From the NCBI RefSeq assembly GCF_000092205.1, contig NC_014216.1:1617742-1681741 (forward strand): a stretch of DNA of 64,000 nt, in the 5' to 3' direction. The notes beneath the pieces were generated by a model. That model did no database searches and was not told where the DNA came from. It was given only the letters and a program-made list of their open reading frames with translations. A program made the position numbers and the translations under genes. This DNA comes from Desulfurivibrio alkaliphilus AHT 2. GTDB lineage: Bacteria > Desulfobacterota > Desulfobulbia > Desulfobulbales > Desulfurivibrionaceae. Shown here piece after piece: positions 17,311 to 26,635 of the stretch (position 1 is the first letter of the stretch; every line of letters begins with the position of its first letter).

Positions 17311-20310
17311 ATGAAACTGTCTAGAAGAAACCTGCTGAAACTGGCGGGGGCCGGGGCCGGGGCGGTGGCCGCCGGCGGGGTTGGTCTGGCCGGGACCAAG
17401 GCTTACGCCGCCGGCAGCAAGCTGCGGATTGCCCAGGCCCGGGAGTACCCTTCGATCTGCTGTTTTTGTTCGGGCGGCTGCGGGGTAATCGCCCAGGTGG
17501 TGGACGGCAAGCTGATCCACACCGAAGGTGATCCGGACAACCCCAGCAACCGGGGCTCCAACTGCTCCAAAGGAGCGGCGGTTCAGCAGACCCATGACAA
17601 TCCCGAACGGGTCACCAACGTCCTGCATCGCGCCCCGGGTTCCGACCGCTGGGAGATCCGCTCCTGGGACTGGGCCATCGAGCGCATCGCCAGCCTGGTC
17701 AAGGACACCCGGGACCGCACCTTCCAGCGCACCACCGGCGGGGTGACGGTCAACCGCACCGAGGCCATCGGCAGCCTGGGCAGTTCCATCCTCAACAACG
17801 AGGATCTTTACCTTATTTCCAAACTGATGCGGGGCCTGGGGGTGAATTATATCGAACACCAGGCACGAATATGACACAGTTCGACGGTCGCCGGTCTGGG
17901 GGCCACGTTCGGTAGAGGTGCAATGACCAACCACTGGGTGGACTTCAAGAACACCGATGTCGCCCTGATCTGCGGCAGCAACGCCGCCGAAAACCATCCC
18001 GTATCATTTTCCTGGCTGCAAGAGGCCCGCGACAATCGTGGGGCCAAAATCATCAGCGTCGATCCCCGCTTTACCCGGACTTCGGCTCGGGCCGATCTCT
18101 ACTGCCCGATCCGCAGCGGCACCAACCTGGCCTTCTACTGCGGGATGATCAACTATATTCTGGAAAACGAGCAGTATCATAAGGACTTTATCGCCCACTA
18201 CTCCAACGCCGCCTCCATCATCAAGGAGGGTTTCAGCTTCGACCCGGAAACCGGGCTCTTCACCGGCTACGACGAGGGCCGCCGCGCCTACACCGACCGC
18301 ACCAGCTGGGATTACGAGCGAGACGAGCAGGGCAATGTCCGCAAGGACATGACCCTGCAGCACCCCCGTTCGGTCTTCCAGCTCATGAAACGCCATTACT
18401 CCCGCTACACGGTGGAAGCGGTGGCCAGCACCTGCGGCGCCCCGGTGGACAAACTGCGCCAGGTTTACGAGCTGTTCAGCTCCACCGGCCAGGTGGGCAA
18501 GGCCGGCTCCATCCTGTACGCCATGGGCCAGACCCAGTTCACCTCGGGCTCCCAGAACGTGCGCTGCATGGCCATTATCCAGACCCTGCTGGGCAACATG
18601 GGCCTGCCCGGTGGCGGGGTCAACGCCCTGCGGGGGCATTCCAACGTCCAGGGCTCCACCGACATGGCCTGCCTCTTCCACCTGCTGCCGGGCTACATGC
18701 CCTGCCCCACCACCGGCCAACCGACCCTGGAGGCCTACAACGCCACCACACCGGCCGCACCCGCTTTCTGGAGCAACCGGCCCAAGTGGATCGCCAGCCT
18801 GCTCAAGGCCTGGTACGGTGAGGCTGCCAATCCGGACAACGATTTCGCCTACGATTTTCTGCCCAAGGCCCAGGCGGGCAAGAACTATTCCCACATGGCC
18901 CTGTTTGAAAATCTGTACAACCATAAAGAGCTGGAAGGGCTTTTTGTCTGGGGGCAGAACCCGGTGGTTTCCGGACCCCATTCCACCATGGAATCAAAGG
19001 CGGTGGAAAACCTCAAATGGCTGGTATGCCTCGATCCTTTCGAAAACGAGACCAGCGCCTTCTGGAAACGCCCCGGCGCCAACCCCGCCGCCATAGACAC
19101 CGAGGTTTTCCTGCTGCCGGTGACCACCTTCCTGGAAAAGGAAGGGTCGCTCACCCACAGCGGAAGGCTGATCCAGTACCGCTGGAAGGCGGTGGACGGC
19201 CCGGGCAACGTCCGCCAGGAATCATTCATCCTCGACCGACTGGTCAAGCGCCTGAAGGCGCTCTATGCTGCCAGTGACCTGGCCCAGGACGCGCCGATTA
19301 AGCAGCTGACCTGGGACTACCCCGATCCGCAGCGCAGCCAGACCGATTTCATCGATGCGGTGATGCGGGAGATCAACGGCAAAAACCTGACCACCGACAA
19401 GCTGGTGCCCGGCTTCGGCGCCCTGCAGGACGACGGCTCCACCGCCTGCGGCAACTGGATCTATTCCGGGATGTACACCGAAGAGCTGGGCAACCGCACC
19501 CAGAACCGGGTGCTGGACGACCCCGGCGGCTGGGGTGCGCATCCGGGCTGGGGCTTTGCCTGGCCAGCCAACCGGCGGATCATCTACAACCGCTGTTCCG
19601 CCGACCCCGACGGCAACCCCTGGTCGGAGGAGCGCCGGTACCTGTGGTGGGACGGCGCCAAATGGACCGGTTACGACGTGCCGGACTTCGCCCCCACCAT
19701 GCCGCCGGACGCCCCGTTGGGCAAAAAACCCTTTATCATGCTCACCGAGCGCGAATCCCGGCTGTTCGCCATCGGCGCCTTGAACGACGGGCCGCTGCCC
19801 GAGCATTACGAGCCGGTGGAGAGCCCCACCCACAACGTCTTCAACCGCCGCCAGAACAACCCGGCCTATTTTACCGGCACCGACGGCGACAAATCGCTGG
19901 GCGACTTTGAACAATTTCCGCTGATCTGCTCCACCTGGCGGGTCTGCGAGCACTGGCACACCGGTGCTCTAAGCCGCAACATGCCCTGGCTGGCCGAGCT
20001 GATGCCCTCTTCGTTTGTGGAAATCGGCGAAGATCTGGCCCGGGAACGGAACATCAGTAACGGCGAGATGGTGGAACTGGTCTCCGCCCGCGGCAAGGCC
20101 CGGGCCATGGCCATGGTCACCCCCCGGTCGCACATGTTCGAGATCAACGGTCGCAATGTCCACCAGGTGGGCCTGACCTGGCACTTCGGCTTTCAGGGCC
20201 TGGTGACCGGCGATATTGCCAACAACCTCACCCCCCACGTGGGCGACGCCAATACCTCGATCCCTGAATACAAGGCGTTCCTTGTGGACATCAGAAAGGT
20301 GACATCATGA
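17311..20310 (+). CDS. fdnG: Formate dehydrogenase catalytic subunit, selenocysteine-containing, Tat-exported
   Basis: 999 residues if the in-frame TGA at 17872-17874 is read as selenocysteine 188. The context RI-U-HSSTVAGLGATFGRGAMTNHW is the conserved formate dehydrogenase active site. After the TGA, a hairpin carries GGTCT in its loop starting 18 nt downstream, the same distance as in E. coli fdhF, as expected for a bacterial SECIS. The N-terminus has a twin-arginine signal (SRRNLLKLAGAG), so the enzyme acts in the periplasm. A [4Fe-4S] site C50-x2-C53-x3-C57 with a later Cys in SNCSKGAA follows, then the molybdopterin (or tungstopterin) domains. It oxidises formate to CO2. The beta subunit gene overlaps its stop by 4 nt. 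Automatic gene calling would split it at 17874. Confidence 0.95.
17872..17910 (+). promoter_or_regulatory. UGA selenocysteine codon with SECIS-like hairpin
   Basis: TGA at 17872-17874 is followed by a stem (CGACGGTCGCC paired imperfectly with GGCCACGTTCG) closing a loop that contains GGTCT at 17893-17897. The outer CGA/TCG and inner GCC/GGC pairs are intact. Loop sequence and 18-nt spacing match the E. coli fdhF SECIS rule for SelB binding. Confidence 0.85.
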
Positions 20311-21134
20311 GCAGAATGGCAAGACTGATCGACATAACCCGTTGTACCGCCTGTCGGGGCTGCCAGGTTTCCTGCAAGCGCTGGAACCAGCTGCCGGGGG
20401 AAATCGGTGCCTTCACCGGCAGCTACCAGTCCCACGACGACCTTTCCCCGGGCCGTTGGACGATGATCAGGTTTTACGAGGAGAAAAAGGGCCGCGGTGA
20501 ACTGGCCTGGCATTTCCGCAAGGCGACCTGCATGCACTGCGGCGATGCCGGCTGCCTCAAGGCCTGCCCCAACGAGGCCCTGGTCCAGGAAGAGAACGGT
20601 ACCATTCGGCGGATCGAGGAAAACTGCATCGGCTGCGGCCACTGCGTGCAGTTCTGCCCCTTCGATATCCCGAAAGTTGATGAGGTGGCCCAGAAGATGA
20701 AGAAATGCACCTTCTGCTACGACCGCATCAGCAACGGCCGGGAGCCGGCCTGCGCCAAGACCTGCGTGCCCCGGGCCATCGTGTACGGCACCTGGGAAGA
20801 CATGGCCGCTCTGGCCGATGAACGGCTGGCCCAGGCGCGAAAACTCTACCCCAACTCCCGCATTTACGGCAAGGATGAGCTGGGCGGGCTGGGGGTGATT
20901 TACATTTTGCCCGATGCCCCGGAAAAATACGGGTTGCCGGAAGATCCCCGCCTGCCCTTCACCCTGGGCCTGTGGAAAGATGTGGTGCAACCCTTCGGCA
21001 GCGCCCTGATCGGCGCCAGCCTGGCGGCCACCGGTCTGGCCTTCATTATTTCCCGGCGGAATGCCATGAAACTGAAGGAAAGCGCGAAACTGGAGGAAGG
21101 AGGCTACGACGATGAGCAGCAAAAGAATGGTTAA
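20307..21134 (+). CDS. fdnH: Formate dehydrogenase iron-sulfur (beta) subunit
   Basis: 275 residues with four ferredoxin-type cysteine groups: CTACRGCQVSCKRW (about 12), CMHCGDAGCLKACP (about 75), CIGCGHCVQFCPFD (about 108) and CTFCYDRISNG...CAKTCVP (about 135-155). These make four [4Fe-4S] clusters that form an electron wire from the catalytic subunit. A C-terminal membrane helix (SALIGASLAATGLAFII, about 230-250) anchors it, as in FdnH. It has no signal of its own and probably rides with the Tat-exported catalytic subunit. It overlaps fdnG by 4 nt (ATGA) and the gamma subunit gene by 23 nt. Confidence 0.93.
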   Translation: MSRMARLIDITRCTACRGCQVSCKRWNQLPGEIGAFTGSYQSHDDLSPGRWTMIRFYEEKKGRGELAWHFRKATCMHCGDAGCLKACPNEALVQEENGTIRRIEENCIGCGHCVQFCPFDIPKVDEVAQKMKKCTFCYDRISNGREPACAKTCVPRAIVYGTWEDMAALADERLAQARKLYPNSRIYGKDELGGLGVIYILPDAPEKYGLPEDPRLPFTLGLWKDVVQPFGSALIGASLAATGLAFIISRRNAMKLKESAKLEEGGYDDEQQKNG

Positions 21135-21753
21135 ACGTTTCAGCGCCACGATCCGGGTCAGCCACTGGCTGTATGCCATCAGCTTCATCACCCTGGCGAC
21201 CACCGGCTACCTCCAGTTCGGCAGCGCCCTGGACTGGATGATTCCGCTTTTCGGCAGCATGGAAGGGGCCATGGTGGTGCACCGGGTGGCGGCGGTATTT
21301 TTAATGATCGCGGTGGTGCTGCCGTTGTTGATGCGGCCCCGGGAGGTCGGCGCCTGGCTGAGCGAGGTGTTCAACTTCACCAGCGCCGATGCCGCCTTTT
21401 TAAAGGCCTTCCCGGCCAAGTTTTTCGGCATCAAAAAGGAAATCCCGCCCCAGGGGTTCTATAACGGCGGCGAGAAGATCAACTCCATGATCCAGATCGT
21501 CTGCGGCCTGGGGCTGATCATCAGCGGTCTGTTTCTGTGGCTCAGCGCCGCGCCGCCCACCATCATGTACCCGCTGCACGCCCTGTTCATGGCCATCGGG
21601 GTGGCGGCAGCCATCGGCCATATTTACCTGGCCCTGCTCAACCCGGTTTCCAACGAGGCCATCGGCGGCATGATCAGTGGCGAGATTTCCGAAGAGTACA
21701 TGAAGGAAAACCACGGCCGCTGGTACGAGCAGGTATATAAAAAGCGGGCCTAA
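21112..21753 (+). CDS. fdnI: Formate dehydrogenase cytochrome b556 (gamma) subunit
   Basis: 213 residues, four predicted membrane helices. Candidate haem b ligands include His in IRVSHWLYAISFITL (about 16), VVHRVAAVFLMIA (about 53) and the C-terminal PLHALFMAIGVAAAIGHIYLAL (about 150-165), the FdnI/HydC-type arrangement. It takes electrons from the beta subunit to the quinone pool in the inner membrane. The start ATG is preceded by GGAGG 6-10 nt upstream and lies inside the end of fdnH, indicating coupling. Confidence 0.92.
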   Translation: MSSKRMVKRFSATIRVSHWLYAISFITLATTGYLQFGSALDWMIPLFGSMEGAMVVHRVAAVFLMIAVVLPLLMRPREVGAWLSEVFNFTSADAAFLKAFPAKFFGIKKEIPPQGFYNGGEKINSMIQIVCGLGLIISGLFLWLSAAPPTIMYPLHALFMAIGVAAAIGHIYLALLNPVSNEAIGGMISGEISEEYMKENHGRWYEQVYKKRA

Positions 21754-21808
21754 CGGCCCTCCTCAAACGGCCTGGGATGGCTTTTGCAACGGAATTACAA
21801 GGAGCATT

Positions 21809-22768
21809 ATGAACGCAACCACGACCACCCCAAGGCAGGACCAGCCGGTGGATCTGCGGCGGACCGAGTTGCCCGCCGCCCCACCGGAACTGGTTGCCTA
21901 CTGCCGCCAGTTGGATGATTGGGTCAACACCTGCACCGGGGAGTTGAAATCGCAAGTAACGCCGGCGGCGCCGGCGGTGAGCGAGGCCATCCGGCAACTG
22001 GGCAACAACGGTTCGCTGGAGGAGATGGGGCTGGTGGAGTTTGATCTCCTGGCCCTGGCCACCAACCTGCGCCAGGTTTGCGAGTTGTTCCGGCAGCATT
22101 TCCCCGACGACCCCCTGACCCCGCACCTGGCAACCGCCCCGGCGTTGGCCGACCAGCCGGCCCTGGATCCCGTCCAGGAATGGTTTGCCGGCGCCGCTCC
22201 GGACAAAGGCAAGCCGGGCGAGGCCCGCACCGCCGTACAGGCGCTGACCTCCACCATGCAGCAGTGGGCTTACGAGCGGGAGCTGGACGAACACACCCTG
22301 CTGCAACTGCTGCACTGGGCCGCCGCCCCCTTCCGGCGCCGGGCCGGACACCGCTACCAGGCAGAGCTGGCCGAGCTGATTACCAATGAACGGGGCCACT
22401 GCCCGATCTGTCGCCGGGAGCCGGACCTGGCGGAGTTGAGTTCCGCCGAGCACGGCCGACGCTATCTGCTCTGCCTGCCCTGCGATCTGCGCTGGCATTT
22501 CAAGCGAATGGGCTGCCCCCATTGCGGCAACATGGATTTTGAACGCCTGGGCTACCTGCTGGTGGGCAACGACCAGGCCTACAAAATCTATCACTGCGAA
22601 GCTTGCAAAGGTTACCTGAAAACCATCGACCGGCGCGACGACAACGCGCCGCTACACAGCCCCAGCCCGCTGCTGGAAAATGCCAGAACCTGTTTTCTTG
22701 ATATACTGGCAGTGGAAAAGGGTTACCACCCCACCCCGGAAAAGCCCGCCGAGCAACCGGCTCCATAA
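21809..22768 (+). CDS. fdhE: Formate dehydrogenase accessory protein FdhE
   Basis: 319 residues. The C-terminal half holds four CxxC motifs: HCPICRREPDL (about 195), LCLPCDLRWHF (about 222), GCPHCGNMDFERLG (about 235) and HCEACKGYLKTID (about 263), the rubredoxin-like metal sites of FdhE. FdhE is a cytoplasmic factor needed to mature respiratory formate dehydrogenases before Tat export. The sequence ELAELITNERGHCPICRR aligns with the family core. A good SD (AAGGAGC) precedes the ATG. The gene follows the three structural genes in the same operon. Confidence 0.92.
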   Translation: MNATTTTPRQDQPVDLRRTELPAAPPELVAYCRQLDDWVNTCTGELKSQVTPAAPAVSEAIRQLGNNGSLEEMGLVEFDLLALATNLRQVCELFRQHFPDDPLTPHLATAPALADQPALDPVQEWFAGAAPDKGKPGEARTAVQALTSTMQQWAYERELDEHTLLQLLHWAAAPFRRRAGHRYQAELAELITNERGHCPICRREPDLAELSSAEHGRRYLLCLPCDLRWHFKRMGCPHCGNMDFERLGYLLVGNDQAYKIYHCEACKGYLKTIDRRDDNAPLHSPSPLLENARTCFLDILAVEKGYHPTPEKPAEQPAP

Positions 22769-22788
22769 AGTCACGTGCGAGGTGCACC

Positions 22789-23019
22789 ATGAAAAACAGT
22801 TGCTCTAAACGCTGCTCAGAGCGTAAGATAGCCGGACTGCCCGAAGAGGTGCGCCGGCAGATTGAAACCCGCCTGCGGCTGCAGAGCCGCGACAACCGGG
22901 TTTCCTGTGCCGCCGCCCGAGGCATTGCCGCCGAGTTGGGGGTGGCGGCCCGGGAGGTGGGAAGTTTGGCCGATTTTCTCGATATCCGCATCAACCAGTG
23001 CCAGTTGGGTTGTTTTTAG
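22789..23019 (+). CDS. Small conserved protein in the formate dehydrogenase operon
   Basis: 76 residues starting 20 nt after fdhE with a GAGGTG SD. Cysteines occur at NSCSKRCSERK near the N-terminus, VSCAAARGIAAELG in the middle and NQCQLGCF at the very end. The central part (RVSCAAARGIAAELGVAAREVGSLADFLDIRINQC) looks like a short helical, HTH-like fold. I recall similar short proteins next to molybdoenzyme genes in deltaproteobacteria but know no function. The C-terminal CxxxC could bind metal. Confidence 0.65.
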   Translation: MKNSCSKRCSERKIAGLPEEVRRQIETRLRLQSRDNRVSCAAARGIAAELGVAAREVGSLADFLDIRINQCQLGCF

Positions 23020-23167
23020 CGGTTGGTCGGCGGCACCTTGTTTGCTTTTTACGCCAAGGAACCATCCTTTATGACGCCCAGGTGCAGGTGCAACTTACCG
23101 CCGAACCCGCCCGTTTACCCCCTGATTACTGCGAGTTTTTCAACGCAACTGTGGTCATGGGGTTTTC

Positions 23168-24508
23168 ATGAATAAATCCGATCATCATACCGCTCCCGCT
23201 CCGAACCTCGATATGCTGGGGCGGAGCGGAGCCGCACCGCTGGCTGAGGTGTTCGAGGTGTTGAAACGGCTGATGGCCGCCCACCCCGGCCCGGCGGTGG
23301 AGGAAATAGAAGCTGACGAGGCCTTGGGGCGGATCAGCGCCCAACCGCTTTACGCGCCGGAAGAATTGCCGGTCCACCCCCGTTCGGTGATGGACGGTTA
23401 TGCCGTGCGGGCCGCCGACACCTACGGGGCCTCGGCCAACCTGCCGGCCTATCTCACCATCAGCGGCGAGGTGAAGATGGGCGAGATGCCCACCGCCGGC
23501 CCGGCCCCCACCGAATGTTACCGTATCGCCACCGGCGGCCTGCTGCCGCCGGGCTGTGACGCGGTGGTGATGCTGGAACACACGGTACCGGCCGGTGACA
23601 ACCTGCTGGAGGTGGTCAAACCGGTGGCCCCGGGTGGCAACATCATCGCCCGGGGCGACGATGTGCAGACCGGGGAGGAACTGCTGCCCGCCGGCCACCG
23701 CTTCCGGCCCTGCGACCTGGGGCTTTTGGCCGGGCTTGGCCTGGGGCGACTACAGGTGTTCGCCCGGCCCCGGGTGGGAATCATCTCCACCGGCGATGAA
23801 ATCGTCCCCCCCGAACAAACCCCGCCGCCGGGCAAGATCCGGGACATGAACATGGCCGGTCTGCTGGCCATGGTGCAAAGCCAAGGGGCCGTCGGGATCA
23901 ACTACGGCATCGTGGGCGACCGGGAAGACGATTTCGTGGCGCAAATGCAACAAGCCCTGGCGGAGTGCGACCTGATCATGTTTTCCGGCGGCACCTCGGT
24001 GGGGGTGGGCGACCTGGGTGAGCGGGTACTGGGGAAATTGACCTCTCCCGGCATTTTAATCCACGGGGTGGCGGTCAAACCCGGCAAACCGGTGATCATC
24101 GCCGCCCATGGGCCTAAGCCGGTCTTCGGCCTGCCGGGCCACCCGGTGTCGGCAGCGGCCTCTTTTGCCCTGCTGGTCAGACCCCTGCTGGCCGGCCTCG
24201 GCGGCCGGCGCCATTCTATCACCCCTACCGAAACCGCCGCTGACCCCATAAGGATTCCCAGTCCGGTGGCCACCGCCACCCTCCAACGCAACCTCAACTC
24301 CGCCGCCGGCCGCACCGACCTGGTGCCAGTAAAACTACAAACTTCCCCCACAGGCGACCTGGTCGCCACGCCGGTGCTGGGCAAATCCAGTGCCCTCTCC
24401 ACCCTGGTCCGGGCCCACGGCTGGATCATCATCGACGCGCACCGCCAGGGACTGGACAGCGGCAGCCAGGTTGCGGTATATAACTTCGACACCCCGGATC
24501 TTTGGTAA
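23168..24508 (+). CDS. moeA: Molybdopterin molybdenumtransferase MoeA
   Basis: 446 residues with all MoeA landmarks: HPRSVMDGYAVRAADT (about 72), GEVKMGEMPTAGPAPTEC, ATGGLLPPGCDAVVMLEHT (about 120), GIISTGDEIV (about 200), MFSGGTSVGVGDLG (about 272) and VFGLPGHPVSAAASF (about 318), the last being the catalytic loop. It inserts molybdate (or tungstate) into adenylylated molybdopterin, supporting the formate dehydrogenase just upstream. The protein now ends LW at a TAA donated by PE1 copy F. Removing the element and one 8-bp duplicate keeps the frame open to about 24729, some 20 residues longer and overlapping the next gene, so the insertion appears to have clipped the C-terminus. N-terminal extension of about 40 residues. 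Confidence 0.93.
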   Translation: MNKSDHHTAPAPNLDMLGRSGAAPLAEVFEVLKRLMAAHPGPAVEEIEADEALGRISAQPLYAPEELPVHPRSVMDGYAVRAADTYGASANLPAYLTISGEVKMGEMPTAGPAPTECYRIATGGLLPPGCDAVVMLEHTVPAGDNLLEVVKPVAPGGNIIARGDDVQTGEELLPAGHRFRPCDLGLLAGLGLGRLQVFARPRVGIISTGDEIVPPEQTPPPGKIRDMNMAGLLAMVQSQGAVGINYGIVGDREDDFVAQMQQALAECDLIMFSGGTSVGVGDLGERVLGKLTSPGILIHGVAVKPGKPVIIAAHGPKPVFGLPGHPVSAAASFALLVRPLLAGLGGRRHSITPTETAADPIRIPSPVATATLQRNLNSAAGRTDLVPVKLQTSPTGDLVATPVLGKSSALSTLVRAHGWIIIDAHRQGLDSGSQVAVYNFDTPDLW

Positions 24509-24654
24509 ACGTCCAGCAGCACCGCATCTTCGGGCGATCAGCCAGGCTTACGTACCTGGGGTACGCTGCGCCTGGCTGCTTGCCCGAACCTGCGGCACTG
24601 CTGAACGTTTACGGCCCGTTATATCAGCAGTTATTGGCCTTGGTGAACGCTTGC
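24505..24654 (+). mobile_element. PE1 palindromic element, copy F (150 bp) with perfect 8-bp target duplication
   Basis: Starts GTAAACGTCCAGCAG and ends GGTGAACGCTTGC. It is flanked by GATCTTTG at 24497-24504 and 24655-24662. Its TAA (24506-24508) is the stop codon of the upstream moeA. The outer stem GTAAACG / CGTTTAC covaries with the other copies. The following DNA carries a short related unit, GTAAGCGGTCACGGGGC, at 24667. Confidence 0.92.
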
Positions 24655-24706
24655 GATCTTTGGATAGTAAGCGGTCACGGGGCACCAAATCTTGTAAGGG
24701 ACCCCC

Positions 24707-26635
24707 ATGCGACGCAATATCTACGTTGACAATCTCCCCCTGGAAGAAGCGCGGCAGCGCTGGCAAATTGCTCTGGAGGAAAATGGCTGCATCCGGGCCC
24801 GGGAGGAGCTGATCCCGGTGGACCAGGCCCTGGGGCGGATCACCGCTCGGGCGGTCTATGCCCCCAACTCGGCACCTTTTTACAATTCCGCCGCCATGGA
24901 CGGGATCGCCGTTGATTTCCGCGACACCATCGGGGCCAGCGAGGCCCGGCCTCGGCTGCTGGAGGCCGGCCGCTTCACTCCGGTCAACACCGGCAACGCC
25001 CTGCCCGAAGGCTGCAACGCGGTGATCATGATCGAGGACGTGCACGCTTTGTCCGACGGCGCGGTGGAGATCATCGCCCCGGCCCCGCCCTGGCAGCATG
25101 TGCGAACCATCGGCGAGGATATCGTGATCAGCGAGCTGCTACTGCCGGAAAACCACGTGGTGCGCCCCATCGACCTGGGCGCCCTGCTGGCCACCGGAGT
25201 GGCGGAGATCATGATCAAGATTCCCCCGGCGGTGGCGGTGATTCCCACCGGCAGCGAAATCGTCCAACCCGGTGAGCAGCTTAAGCCCGGCAACATCATT
25301 GAATTTAACAGCCGCATTTTGGCTGGCTACCTGAGTCAGTGGGGGGCGCAGGCCCACCGCCAGGAGATTGTCCGCGACGACCCCGAACTGCTGCGCCGCA
25401 AGCTGGAAGCGGTCACCACCAACCCCGCCTTTGACCTGGTGGTGATCAACGCCGGCGCCTCGGCCGGCAGCCGCGACTTCACCGCCCAGGTGCTGGCACA
25501 GTTGGGTACGGTGGTGGTGCACGGGGTCAACATCAAGCCGGGCAAGCCGGTGATCCTGGCCATTGTCAACAACAAGCCGGTGATCGGCCTGCCGGGCTAC
25601 CCGGTATCGGCGGTGCTGACCCTGCGCCTGTTCGGCAAGGCCCTGGTGGACCAGTGGCTGGGCCGCGACGGGGACGAGGAGCCGGCGGTGACCGCCCTGA
25701 TGTCCAGACCCCTGCCCTCCAAGCTGGGCACCATCGATTTTGTTCGGGTCAAGCTGGGCCAAGTGGGTGAAAAGCTGATCGCCACCCCCACCGGACACGG
25801 GGCCGGGGCGGTGATGACCCTGGTCCAGGCCGACGGCATCCTTACCGTACCGGCAGCCAGCGAAGGGATCGCCGCCGGGGCCGAGGTGCAGATCGACCTG
25901 TTGCGCACGCTCAAGGAAATCGCCAACACCCTGGTCTTCATCGGCAGCCACGACAATATCCTCGATGTCATCGCCAACCTGCTGCACCGCCGCCGGCCGC
26001 TGACCCGCCTATCCTCCTCCCACGTGGGCAGCATGGGCGGGATCATGGCCATCAAGCGGGGCGAGGCGCACCTGGCCGGCAGTCACCTGCTGGACGAGGC
26101 CAGCGGCGAATACAACGTGCCCTTTATCAAAAAAATCCTCGCCGACGTGCCGCTTAAGCTGGTCAACCTGGCCTGGCGGGAGCAGGGCTTGCTGGTGCCC
26201 AAGGGCAACCCCAAGGGAATCAGCGGCTTTGCCGACCTCAAGCGGGATGATATCAGCTTCATCAATCGCCAGCGGGGCGCCGGCACCCGTATTCTCACCG
26301 ACCTGCATCTGAACAAACTGGGCATTGCCCCGGAAGAGGTCACCGGCTACCACCGCGAGGAGTACACCCACATGACCGTGGCCTCGGCGGTGGCCGGCGG
26401 CAACGCCGACACCGGCCTGGCGATCATGGCCGCCGCCCGGGCCCTGGATCTGGACTTCATCCCGGTGGCCCGGGAGCGCTACGACCTGATCATCCCCACC
26501 GCCCACGCCGCCGACCCCAAGGTGGAGGCAGTGCTGGAACTGATCGCCGACAACCGGGAATTCCGCGACACGGTCACCGGCCTGGGCGGCTACGACCTGA
26601 CCGACTGCGGCAAATTGATATACGAACAGTGGTAA
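24707..26635 (+). CDS. moeA: MoeA fused to a C-terminal periplasmic-binding-protein-like domain
   Basis: 642 residues. The N-terminal 405 residues are a second MoeA: SAAMDGIAVDFRDT, NTGNALPEGCNAVIMIED, VIPTGSEIVQPGEQLKPGN, VINAGASAGSRDF and VIGLPGYPVSAVLTL. The C-terminal part (about 410-642; FIGSHDNILDVIANLL, SSHVGSMGGIMAIKRGEAHLAG, FINRQRGAGTRILTDLHL, ADTGLAIMAAARAL) is the PBP_like domain also found with molybdate-responsive regulators. It has no signal peptide, so it is cytoplasmic and probably binds molybdate, tungstate or the cofactor. Having two MoeA versions side by side fits use of both Mo and W. The original end was QTGA-type (CAG TGA, overlapping GTG of the next gene); PE1 copy G changes it to CAG TGG TAA, adding one Trp. 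Confidence 0.92.
   Translation: MRRNIYVDNLPLEEARQRWQIALEENGCIRAREELIPVDQALGRITARAVYAPNSAPFYNSAAMDGIAVDFRDTIGASEARPRLLEAGRFTPVNTGNALPEGCNAVIMIEDVHALSDGAVEIIAPAPPWQHVRTIGEDIVISELLLPENHVVRPIDLGALLATGVAEIMIKIPPAVAVIPTGSEIVQPGEQLKPGNIIEFNSRILAGYLSQWGAQAHRQEIVRDDPELLRRKLEAVTTNPAFDLVVINAGASAGSRDFTAQVLAQLGTVVVHGVNIKPGKPVILAIVNNKPVIGLPGYPVSAVLTLRLFGKALVDQWLGRDGDEEPAVTALMSRPLPSKLGTIDFVRVKLGQVGEKLIATPTGHGAGAVMTLVQADGILTVPAASEGIAAGAEVQIDLLRTLKEIANTLVFIGSHDNILDVIANLLHRRRPLTRLSSSHVGSMGGIMAIKRGEAHLAGSHLLDEASGEYNVPFIKKILADVPLKLVNLAWREQGLLVPKGNPKGISGFADLKRDDISFINRQRGAGTRILTDLHLNKLGIAPEEVTGYHREEYTHMTVASAVAGGNADTGLAIMAAARALDLDFIPVARERYDLIIPTAHAADPKVEAVLELIADNREFRDTVTGLGGYDLTDCGKLIYEQW

Noticed and set aside
17311-17874. 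Formate dehydrogenase alpha gene appearing as two broken pieces (17311-17874 and 17923-20310)
   Set aside because: The break is a single in-frame TGA in the selenocysteine active-site context with a SECIS-like hairpin, so it is one functional gene, not a pseudogene.
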